Below are positions 5,633 through 12,786 of a stretch of DNA of 12,786 nt, piece after piece. The DNA is taken from the NCBI GenBank assembly GCA_948960675.1, contig CARDPF010000064.1:1-12786 (forward strand), written 5' to 3'. The notes beneath the pieces were generated by a model. The model saw nothing but the letters and a program-made list of their open reading frames with translations, was not told the origin of the DNA and did no database searches. Every line of letters begins with the position of its first letter. Position 1 is the first letter of the stretch. The stretch is from an uncultured Eisenbergiella sp. (GTDB lineage: Bacteria > Bacillota > Clostridia > Lachnospirales > Lachnospiraceae). A program made the translations under genes and the position numbers.

Positions 5633-6988
5633 ATGGTCAGGGATATGACACAGGGAAGTCCGAGAAAGCTGATTCTCGGATTTGCAGTTCCCCTGCTTTT
5701 GGGGAATTTATTTCAGCAGTTTTACAGTCTGGTGGATACGGTTATTGTGGGAAAATTTTTGGGAGTGGGCAAACTTGCGGCAGTGGGGGCCACCGGTTCC
5801 ATCAATTTTTTGATTATCGGGTTTTGTATGGGGATATGCAGCGGTTTTGCAATTCCCATTGCGCAGAAATTCGGGGCGAAGGATGAAAGTTCCCTGCGGC
5901 GTTTTGTGGCTAACAGCGCATGGCTGGGCGGCATGTTTGCGGTGGTGTTGACGGTGCTGACGGTGGCCTTGTGCCGGCACATTCTGACCTGGATGAAAAC
6001 CCCTGCGGACATTATTGAGGATTCCTATGTATACATAGTGATTATCTTTGCGGGGATACCGGTCACCATCCTATATAATCTTACGTCCGCGATCATCCGT
6101 TCCATGGGGGATTCCAAGACACCGGTATACTTTTTGACGCTGTCGGCGGTGCTCAATATTGGACTGGATTTGTTTTGCATCGTCGTGCTGCATATGGGAG
6201 TGGCAGGGGCGGCGGTTGCCACCGTCGTATCTCAGGCAATTGCAGGGGCAGCCTGTCTGGTGTATATGATTCGAAAGTATGAAATTCTGCGGATGCAGCC
6301 AGGGGAAGCGAAAGTACAGCCCGGTCTTTTGCTGCGGCTGACGGTCATGGGGGTTCCCATGGGATTACAGTATTCGGTAACGGCCATCGGCAGCGTCGTT
6401 TTGCAGAGTGCGGTGAATACACTGGGAAGCGTGGCGGTAGCCTCCGTGACGGCTGCGGGAAAAATCAGCATGATTTTTTGCTGCCCCTTTGATGCGCTGG
6501 GCGCTACCATGGCGACTTTTGCCGGGCAGAACATGGGGGCAGGGAAGCCTAAACGGATTCGTCAGGGCTTAAAAGAGGCAAACATCATGGGAAGCGTTTA
6601 TGCCGTTCTTGCTTTTGCGGTGCTGTTTTTTGCGGGAAAATATGTGGCCCTGCTTTTTGTGGATGCAAAAGAGACGGTGATTTTGGACAATGTAGCGCTT
6701 ATGCTTACGGTGAACGGGGCCTTTTATATTCCGCTTGCTTTTGTGAATATCGTGCGGTTTTTAATTCAGGGCGTCGGGTTTTCCGGGCTTGCGATTTTCT
6801 CCGGTGCCTGCGAAATGGTAGCGCGGGCGCTGGCAGGTTTTTTGCTTGTACCGATGTTCGGTTTTTTGGCGGTATGTTTTGCCAACCCGCTGGCATGGAT
6901 TGCGGCGGATCTGTTTTTGTTTCCGGCTTATTTCAAAGTTATGCGCCGTGTGGAGGAGTATCTGGACGGGAAACGGCCGCATCTATAA
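5633..6988 (+). CDS. MATE family multidrug/metabolite exporter
   Basis: This 451-residue integral membrane protein is a multidrug and toxic compound extrusion (MATE) transporter: a cation-coupled exporter of organic cations or metabolites across the cytoplasmic membrane, with about 12 membrane helices in two homologous halves. The first half opens with PRKLILGFAVPLLLGNLFQQFYSLVDTVIVGKFLG, a standard MATE start (PLLLGNLFQQFY, DTVIVGKFLG), then GSINFLIIGFCMGICSGFAIPIAQ. The second half has VPMGLQYSVTAIGSVVLQ and ATFAGQNMGAGKPKRI, the family's repeated G-Q-x-x-G-A-x motif. ATG 5633 is preferred because AAGGGG (5619-5624) lies 8 bases upstream and the protein then begins at the usual point; a longer frame to 5561 adds residues unlike the family. 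The substrate cannot be read from sequence. It is a single gene with its own promoter; LP2 begins 31 bases after the stop. Confidence 0.92.
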   Translation: MVRDMTQGSPRKLILGFAVPLLLGNLFQQFYSLVDTVIVGKFLGVGKLAAVGATGSINFLIIGFCMGICSGFAIPIAQKFGAKDESSLRRFVANSAWLGGMFAVVLTVLTVALCRHILTWMKTPADIIEDSYVYIVIIFAGIPVTILYNLTSAIIRSMGDSKTPVYFLTLSAVLNIGLDLFCIVVLHMGVAGAAVATVVSQAIAGAACLVYMIRKYEILRMQPGEAKVQPGLLLRLTVMGVPMGLQYSVTAIGSVVLQSAVNTLGSVAVASVTAAGKISMIFCCPFDALGATMATFAGQNMGAGKPKRIRQGLKEANIMGSVYAVLAFAVLFFAGKYVALLFVDAKETVILDNVALMLTVNGAFYIPLAFVNIVRFLIQGVGFSGLAIFSGACEMVARALAGFLLVPMFGFLAVCFANPLAWIAADLFLFPAYFKVMRRVEEYLDGKRPHL

Positions 6989-7007
6989 GGAAAAAATTCT
7001 GCGTGAC

Positions 7008-7018
7008 GGTTCAGCCTT
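7008..7018 (+). repeat. Left 11-bp direct repeat flanking LP2
   Basis: GGTTCAGCCTT here recurs exactly at 7351-7361, on the other side of the 331 bp palindrome. One base (C 7019) separates it from the palindrome. This is the expected look of a target-site duplication. Confidence 0.65.
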
Positions 7019-7019
7019 C

Positions 7020-7350
7020 AATGTCATTTCGTTTCGCCTGGGCGCAGGCGGTACGTCGGCAGGCGCGGCAGCGGCAGGACCGCCCCCTTACGGTACGGGC
7101 AGTTCCTTACGCATGGTGGCATGCAAACGGTGGAATTTCCCAAAACGCTGTTTTAGTCCAGCCGGAAAACGCGGACTGTTTGAGCGCAGCGAGTTTTACG
7201 CGTTTTCCGGCTGTTTGGATTAGAACGGCATTTTGGTGAAATTCCCCGTTTTGCATGTATACATGCGTAAGAACTGCCCGCACCGTAAGGGGGTGGTTCT
7301 GCCGCGTCTGCCGACGTACCGCCTGCGCCCAGGCGAAACGAAATGACATT
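7020..7350. mobile_element. Long-hairpin repeat LP2 (331 bp palindrome, MITE-like)
   Basis: The outer arms 7020-7062 and 7308-7350 are perfectly complementary over 43 bases, starting with AATGTCATTTCG. The inner arms continue with small gaps to a 13-bp tip stem (7161-7173 with 7199-7211) and a 25-nt loop containing GAGCGCAGCGAG. An inner module bounded by CTTACGCATG (7106-7115) and CATGCGTAAG (7262-7271) is shared with LP1 in inverse orientation, and 37 bases at the tip (7161-7197) are identical to the complement of 1114-1150. Flanking 11-bp direct repeats suggest insertion. It encodes no plausible protein, so if mobile it would depend on a transposase elsewhere. It follows the MATE gene and precedes the two-component genes, where it may also end or stabilise the MATE transcript. 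Confidence 0.7.
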
Positions 7351-7361
7351 GGTTCAGCCTT
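7351..7361 (+). repeat. Right 11-bp direct repeat flanking LP2
   Basis: An exact copy of GGTTCAGCCTT at 7008-7018, directly abutting the end of the palindrome. Confidence 0.65.
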
Positions 7362-7417
7362 GCCTTAAACTGTTGCAAAAAATCCGAAACGGTCACATTT
7401 TTTACATATTTATCCGC

Positions 7418-7423
7418 TATACT
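7418..7423 (+). promoter_or_regulatory. Possible -10 box for the two-component operon
   Basis: TATACT lies in an AT-rich stretch about 85 bases before the regulator gene, and the overlapping region has a second option TATAAG (7429-7434). No good -35 box sits at the right distance (TTTACA at 7401 is only 11 bases from TATACT). An activator-dependent promoter is possible. Confidence 0.3.
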
Positions 7424-7506
7424 ATGCATATAAGGTGCGGGTGTGCGGATGACAGGAAGGATTTTTCAAACATGCCCTTGGATGGGAAGAAAGGTTGTGT
7501 GATACC

Positions 7507-8184
7507 ATGGACAAAGGCAGGATTTTGGTGGTGGATGACGAGGGCCGGATGCGCAAGCTGGTCAGGGACTTTTTGCAGCGGGAAAATTATGAGGTTTTGG
7601 AGGCGGCGGACGGCAGCGAGGCCTTGGATGTTTTTTTTGCCAACGGCGATATTTCCCTTGTGATTTTGGATGTGATGATGCCGAAGATGGACGGCTGGCA
7701 GGTCTGCAGGGAGATCCGTTCCTTTTCCAAGACGCCGATCATTATGCTGACAGCCAGAAGCGACGAGAGGGATGAACTGCAGGGATTTGAACTGGGCGTG
7801 GACGAATATATTTCAAAGCCTTTCAGCCCCAAGATTTTGGTGGCGAGGGTGGAGGCGATCCTGCGCAGAAGCCGGGGCGGCGCAGAGGACGGGGAAATCC
7901 TTGAGGTCGGGGGAATCCGCATGGACCGGGCGGCGCACATGGTGGAGATTGAAGGCAAAAGCGTGGATTTAAGCTATAAGGAATTTGAACTGCTGGCTTA
8001 TTTTATGGAGAATAAGGGAATTGCCCTGTCCAGGGAGAAGATACTCAACAATGTGTGGAACTATGACTATTTCGGGGATGCCAGAACGATTGATACCCAT
8101 GTAAAGAAGCTGCGCAGTAAGCTTGGTGACAAAGGGGAACTGATCAAAACCATTTGGGGAATGGGGTACAAGCTGGAGGCATAG
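7507..8184 (+). CDS. OmpR/PhoB-type response regulator
   Basis: This 225-residue DNA-binding regulator belongs to a two-component system. The receiver domain (residues ~4-120) has the acidic pair D10-D11, the phosphoacceptor D55 in LVILDVMMPKMDG, switch T82 in MLTAR and K104 in YISKPF. A winged-helix effector domain follows (~131-224) with LSYKEFELLAYFMENKG, LSREKILNNVWNYDYFGDARTIDTHVKKLRSKLG and the wing IKTIWGMGYKLEA, as in OmpR/PhoB. It should bind tandem half-sites when phosphorylated by the adjoining kinase. I start at ATG 7507; GAAAGG (7489-7494) is 12 bases upstream. An in-frame TTG at 7495 would abut that site too closely. The kinase gene begins 2 bases after the stop, so the pair is one operon. 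Target genes cannot be read; the MATE pump just upstream is a candidate only by position. Confidence 0.94.
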   Translation: MDKGRILVVDDEGRMRKLVRDFLQRENYEVLEAADGSEALDVFFANGDISLVILDVMMPKMDGWQVCREIRSFSKTPIIMLTARSDERDELQGFELGVDEYISKPFSPKILVARVEAILRRSRGGAEDGEILEVGGIRMDRAAHMVEIEGKSVDLSYKEFELLAYFMENKGIALSREKILNNVWNYDYFGDARTIDTHVKKLRSKLGDKGELIKTIWGMGYKLEA

Positions 8185-8186
8185 TC

Positions 8187-9650
8187 ATGAAACATTCCAT
8201 CCGGAAACAGTTTGCGGCAATTTTTATCGGATTGATGACCGGCACAATTTTATTGTGCTGGTTTTTGAATGGATTTTTTTTGGAAAGGTATTATATTTCC
8301 AATAAGAGGGCGGTGCTGCTGGATGTATACGGGCAGCTGTCGGAGGCGGCGCGGAAGGGAAAGATGGATTCCGAGGAATATAATCTGCGCCTGCAGCAGG
8401 ATTGCGGGAAATATAATTTGTCCATGTTGGTTTTGAACGAGGATTTAAAGATCGTAAAGTCTTCCGAGAGCGACTCCAATTTTATGAAGCTACAACTTTT
8501 ACAGCATGTGTTCATGCGCACGGAGGTGACGGACGAGATTGAGAAAACGGAACAATATGTGATGCAGCGTGTGGAGGATCCCCGTTCCCATATGGAATAC
8601 ATTGAGGTTTGGGGGATTTTGGAGAACCGGGACTTTTTTATTATCCGTACGGCGCTGGAGGGCATACAGGACAGTGTACAGATCGCCAACCGCTTTTTGG
8701 CGTATGTGGGAATGCTGGCGGCGGTGGCCAGCGGACTGATTATCTGGTATGTGTCGGGAAAAGTGACCACCCCGATTTTGCAGCTGACAGACATTTCCCG
8801 GCGGATGGCGCAGTTGGATTTTGACGTGCGCTACCGGGGGAACGGGCAAAACGAAGTGGATCTTTTGGGGGAAAATATCAATACGCTGTCGGAGACGCTG
8901 CAACACACCATTTCGGAGTTAAAAACCGCCAACAATGAGTTGAAAAAGGATATCGAGAGAAAAAACGAAATTGACGAGATGCGCAAGGAGTTTCTGGCAA
9001 ATGTCTCCCACGAACTTAAAACGCCCATAGCCTTGATACAGGGGTACGCGGAAGGATTGCAGGAGGGCGTCGGGGAGGATGCAGAGAGCCGCAGCTTTTA
9101 CTGTGACGTGATTGTGGACGAGGCATCCCGGATGAACGAGATGGTCAAAAAGCTCTTGACGTTAAACCAGCTGGAATTCGGCAACGAAGTGGTGTCCATG
9201 GAACGGTTTGATATCACGGCGCTGATTGGCAATTACCTGCAGTCTGCAGAACTTTTGGCCAGGCAAAACGGGATCACGGTGCAGATGGAACAAAAAGCCC
9301 CGGTTTTTGTCTGGGGGGATGAATTTAAGACGGAAGAGGTTTTCACCAACTATTTTTCCAATGCGGTGCATTATTGCGGTGGGGACAGGGTGATTGAGGT
9401 GCGGATCGAAAGGCGCATGCAGCATGCCCGCGTTCTGGTTTTTAATACCGGAACCCCGATTCCGCAGGAGTCCCTGCCCCATTTGTGGGAAAAATTTTAT
9501 AAAGTGGACAAAGCGCGGACCAGGGAATACGGCGGAAGCGGTGTTGGGCTTTCCATCGTCAAAGCCGTCATGGAATCCATGAACCAAGAATACGGCGTCA
9601 TCAACTACGAAAACGGCGTGGCCTTCTGGTTCGAACTGGAATTGGCGTGA
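8187..9650 (+). CDS. Membrane sensor histidine kinase (HAMP-HisKA-HATPase)
   Basis: This 487-residue kinase is the partner of the regulator ending 2 bases upstream. Order of parts: membrane helix 1 (about residues 9-31), an outside sensor domain of ~138 residues, membrane helix 2 (~170-192), HAMP linker (~190-245), HisKA with phosphorylated H275 in NVSHELKTP, then the HATPase domain with N box NYFSNA (388-393), G1-like NTGTP (420-424) and G2 GGSGVGL (449-455). In G1 the usual DxGxG is replaced by NTGTP, as in a group of VanS-like Firmicute kinases known to me; whether ATP binding is affected is not clear from sequence. The ATG at 8187 is supported by TGGAGG (8173-8178) inside the regulator end. 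A longer frame to 8154 would overlap the regulator. The stimulus is unknown. Confidence 0.93.
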   Translation: MKHSIRKQFAAIFIGLMTGTILLCWFLNGFFLERYYISNKRAVLLDVYGQLSEAARKGKMDSEEYNLRLQQDCGKYNLSMLVLNEDLKIVKSSESDSNFMKLQLLQHVFMRTEVTDEIEKTEQYVMQRVEDPRSHMEYIEVWGILENRDFFIIRTALEGIQDSVQIANRFLAYVGMLAAVASGLIIWYVSGKVTTPILQLTDISRRMAQLDFDVRYRGNGQNEVDLLGENINTLSETLQHTISELKTANNELKKDIERKNEIDEMRKEFLANVSHELKTPIALIQGYAEGLQEGVGEDAESRSFYCDVIVDEASRMNEMVKKLLTLNQLEFGNEVVSMERFDITALIGNYLQSAELLARQNGITVQMEQKAPVFVWGDEFKTEEVFTNYFSNAVHYCGGDRVIEVRIERRMQHARVLVFNTGTPIPQESLPHLWEKFYKVDKARTREYGGSGVGLSIVKAVMESMNQEYGVINYENGVAFWFELELA

Positions 9651-9707
9651 CAAATGACATTGGCTACGAAACTGCTACCGATTTCCGTGGGAAAATAAAA
9701 AAAGTAG

Positions 9708-9736
9708 TTGAAAAATGGTGGTTTTTAGTATACACT
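9708..9736 (+). promoter_or_regulatory. Candidate promoter of efp
   Basis: TTGAAA (9708-9713) and TACACT (9731-9736) are spaced by 17 bases; TATACA (9729-9734) is an overlapping alternative at 15. Transcription would start near 9743, about 40 bases before efp. Confidence 0.4.
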
Positions 9737-9782
9737 TGTAAAGGGTTTATATGGCGAATTTTGAGTAGGAGGAAGGCTTAGT

Positions 9783-10340
9783 ATGATTTCTGCAGGTGAT
9801 TTTAGGAACGGTGTTACGATTGAATTTGAAGGGAACGTTTATCAGATCATTGAATTTCAGCATGTAAAGCCGGGCAAGGGCGCCGCTTTTGTCAGGACGA
9901 AGTTAAAGAATATCAAGAACGGCGGTGTAGTGGAAAAGACTTTCCGTCCCACAGAGAAGTGTCCCACTGCCCGTATTGACAGGAAAGACATGCAGTATTT
10001 GTACAATGACGGCGAACTGTTTACCTTCATGGATACAGAGACCTATGACCAGATTTCCCTGAATGCGGATTCCATCGGTGATGCGCTGAAATTTGTCAAG
10101 GAAAACGAGGTTTGCAGGATATGCTCCCATAACGGCAGCGTGTTTGCCGTGGAGCCGCCGCTGTTCGTGGAATTGACGGTGACGGAGACGGAACCCGGCT
10201 TCAAAGGAGATACCGCGACAGGGGCGAACAAGCCCGCAACGGTGGAGACAGGCGCACAGGTGAATGTTCCGCTGTTTGTGAATGAGGGGGATGTCATTAA
10301 GATTGATACACGGACGGGTGAATACTTGTCCAGGGTTTAA
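9783..10340 (+). CDS. efp: Translation elongation factor P
   Basis: EF-P binds between the P and E sites of the ribosome and restores peptide bond formation at polyproline stretches. The 185-residue length is standard. Domain I (1-64) begins [43 protein letters not shown] (given in parts: start [10 protein letters not shown], loop [10 protein letters not shown]), with the tip lysine K32 in PGKG, the position that is modified in some bacteria. Domains II and III show [28 protein letters not shown] (family signature region TEPGxKGDTA) and the end [18 protein letters not shown] 9783 follows AGGAGG (9767-9772). No gene for a lysine-modifying enzyme (EpmA/B or similar) is seen nearby, so its modification state is open. 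A terminator follows at 10355, and the gene appears to be a single transcription unit. Confidence 0.97.
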   Translation: MISAGDFRNGVTIEFEGNVYQIIEFQHVKPGKGAAFVRTKLKNIKNGGVVEKTFRPTEKCPTARIDRKDMQYLYNDGELFTFMDTETYDQISLNADSIGDALKFVKENEVCRICSHNGSVFAVEPPLFVELTVTETEPGFKGDTATGANKPATVETGAQVNVPLFVNEGDVIKIDTRTGEYLSRV

Positions 10341-10354
10341 ACAGGTATAGGAGG

Positions 10355-10391
10355 ATCCGGAATGCAGGGGGCATTCCGGATTTCTAATTTC
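10355..10391 (+). terminator. Intrinsic terminator of efp
   Basis: ATCCGGAATGC (10355-10365) pairs perfectly with GCATTCCGGAT (10371-10381) around a 5-nt loop, followed by TTCTAATTTCT. An 11-bp GC-containing stem 15 bases after the efp stop. Confidence 0.85.
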
Positions 10392-10426
10392 TAAACAAAG
10401 TATTAAATTGAATTTTCAAGATGCAA

Positions 10427-10484
10427 ATGAGAAAATAAAAGATAAATGGAGAAAATTTTTAAAAACATGAGAAAATAAGAGATA
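10427..10484. repeat. Pair of AT-rich direct repeats upstream of groES
   Basis: ATGAGAAAATAAAAGATA (10427-10444) and ATGAGAAAATAAGAGATA (10467-10484) agree at 17 of 18 positions and start 40 bases apart, with a related AAATGGAGAAAAT between them. They lie just upstream of the groESL promoter in a stretch of very low GC. A regulator site or upstream activating DNA is possible; nothing proves it. Confidence 0.55.
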
Positions 10485-10501
10485 TTGAAATGTATATCGT
10501 G

Positions 10502-10530
10502 TTGCATATTGGCTTGCGGGAACATAATAT
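10502..10530 (+). promoter_or_regulatory. Candidate promoter of groESL
   Basis: TTGCAT (10502-10507) and TAATAT (10525-10530) are spaced by 17 bases. The predicted start near 10537 places the CIRCE operator at the very beginning of the transcript, the usual arrangement for HrcA control. Confidence 0.65.
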
Positions 10531-10541
10531 ACATATAGTGT

Positions 10542-10568
10542 TTAGCACTCGAGTGAAATGAGTGCTAA
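10542..10568. promoter_or_regulatory. CIRCE operator (HrcA binding site)
   Basis: TTAGCACTC, nine bases, GAGTGCTAA: an exact match to the CIRCE inverted repeat. In Firmicutes HrcA binds it and represses the chaperone operon until heat or misfolding titrates GroEL, which HrcA needs to be active. hrcA itself is not in the window. Confidence 0.97.
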
Positions 10569-10615
10569 CAACACGGCAAAGGAGAACGGATAATTTATAT
10601 AAGGAGGCATTGATT

Positions 10616-10903
10616 ATGAAGTTAGTACCTTTAGGCGACAGAGTTGTTTTAAAGCAGTTGGTAGCGGAAGAAACCACCAAATCCGGTATTGTCCTTCCCG
10701 GACAGAGCAAAGAGAAGCCCCAGCAGGCGGAGGTGATTGCAGTAGGCCCCGGCGGCGTGGTGGACGGCAAGGAAGTTAAGATGGAAGTCAAGACCGGGGA
10801 TCAGGTCATTTACTCCAAGTATTCGGGAACGGAAGTAAAGCTGGATGAAGAAGAGTTCATCGTGGTGAAACAGTCCGACATTCTGGCGATCATTGAAGCT
10901 TAA
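10616..10903 (+). CDS. groES: Co-chaperonin GroES
   Basis: This 95-residue protein is the 10-kDa lid of the GroEL chamber. It forms a seven-member ring that closes the cavity after ATP and substrate bind. Recognisable blocks are the start MKLVPLGDRVVLKQL, the mobile loop that contacts GroEL (about residues 16-30, ETTKSGIVLPGQ), the stretch QQAEVIAVGPGG, GDQVIYSKYSGTEVKLD and the end ILAIIEA. ATG 10616 is certain: AAGGAGG (10601-10607) lies 8 bases upstream and the family starts here; the longer frame to 10562 lies in CIRCE and leader. Transcription comes from the CIRCE-controlled promoter and continues into groEL across an 87-base spacer. Expression should rise on heat shock through HrcA release. 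Confidence 0.97.
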   Translation: MKLVPLGDRVVLKQLVAEETTKSGIVLPGQSKEKPQQAEVIAVGPGGVVDGKEVKMEVKTGDQVIYSKYSGTEVKLDEEEFIVVKQSDILAIIEA

Positions 10904-10939
10904 GTCCTGCGGACGGCAGGAGGCACAGTAAATCACATT

Positions 10940-10962
10940 TCCACGGCGGGAAGCGCTGTGGA
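10940..10962 (+). other. Hairpin in the groES-groEL spacer
   Basis: TCCACGGC (10940-10947) pairs with GCTGTGGA (10955-10962, one G-T) around a 7-nt loop. A second small stem CCTGC/GCAGG lies at 10906-10920 right after the groES stop. No T-run follows either, so neither is a terminator; they may affect RNA processing and the groES:groEL ratio. Confidence 0.4.
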
Positions 10963-10975
10963 CGGTAAAAAGTAA

Positions 10976-12616
<1,641 letters not shown>

Positions 12617-12649
12617 GGGTTGGCAAAAAATTGAATTTTGCTTTGCAAA

Positions 12650-12693
12650 AAGGCGGTATGGCTCCGTAAAAAGGGCCGTACCGCTTCTTTTTT
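12650..12693 (+). terminator. Intrinsic terminator of groESL
   Basis: AAGGCGGTATGGC (12650-12662) pairs with GGCCGTACCGCTT (12674-12686) apart from one bulged G and one T-G pair; the stem is followed by CTTTTTTGG. A strong stem with T-run shortly after the groEL stop. Confidence 0.85.
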
Positions 12694-12740
12694 GGGTGGC
12701 AGTGCGTTTATGTGTCTGAACGGTTTTGTGCCCTGTTTGG

Positions 12741-12780
12741 GCATCCGCCCATTAAAATCGCTACGCGATGGGGCGGATGC
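12741..12780. repeat. Nested hairpin at the right edge
   Basis: GCATCCGCCC (12741-12750) pairs with GGGCGGATGC (12771-12780); inside it ATCGC (12757-12761) pairs with GCGAT (12765-12769). The window ends six bases later, so it is unclear whether this is a terminator for a following minus-strand gene, a dispersed palindrome or part of a longer element. Confidence 0.6.
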
Positions 12781-12786
12781 TTGCCA

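Noticed and set aside
942..7350. CRISPR array
   Set aside because: The repeats here are two large palindromes 6 kb apart, not short repeats with regular spacers, and no cas genes are present.
6846..7429. Open frames of 69-125 residues across the MATE end and LP2
   Set aside because: They run through the palindrome or overlap the MATE gene out of frame; LP1 and LP2 give similar peptides only because the DNA is shared.

Overview
The window looks like chromosomal DNA of a clostridial Firmicute, most likely a Lachnospiraceae member. The grounds are strong AAGGAGG-type ribosome binding sites, a clostridial-type tmRNA with the tag AEDNLAYAA, a HrcA/CIRCE-type groESL operon, and family-level resemblance of the DUF3795, DUF5685 and zinc-ribbon proteins. 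No species can be named from the sequence alone. All genes lie on the + strand.

Layout. 1-933: 3' end of recA followed directly by recX. 934-1422: a ~300 bp long-hairpin repeat (LP1) and the ssrA promoter. 1423-1827: tmRNA (ssrA) and its terminator. 1968-2435: a DUF3795 cysteine-rich protein. 2436-2902: a gene-free stretch with a candidate promoter and stacked hairpins. 2903-5436: a small-membrane zinc-ribbon protein, a DUF5685 protein, a J-domain protein (the last two overlap) and a flavodoxin-like protein. 5437-6988: promoter, hairpin leader and a MATE exporter. 6989-7506: a second, 331 bp long-hairpin repeat (LP2) flanked by an 11 bp direct repeat. 7507-9650: a two-component system (OmpR-type regulator plus HAMP sensor kinase). 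9783-10391: efp and its terminator. 10427-12693: direct repeats, promoter, perfect CIRCE operator, groES, groEL and terminator. 12741-12780: a nested hairpin at the right edge.

Most genes are housekeeping: recombination (recA/recX), ribosome rescue (ssrA), translation of polyproline stretches (efp) and protein folding (groESL). Around them are a signalling pair, an efflux pump and an uncharacterised zinc-ribbon/DUF5685/J-domain cluster.

The most interesting content is outside the genes. LP1 and LP2 share an inner module of about 166 bp, including a 37-nt apex that is identical between them. Their outer arms differ in sequence between copies, yet each copy remains almost perfectly self-complementary. 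LP2 also carries what looks like a target-site duplication. This fits a family of mobile or structure-maintained palindromes that I cannot assign to a named class.
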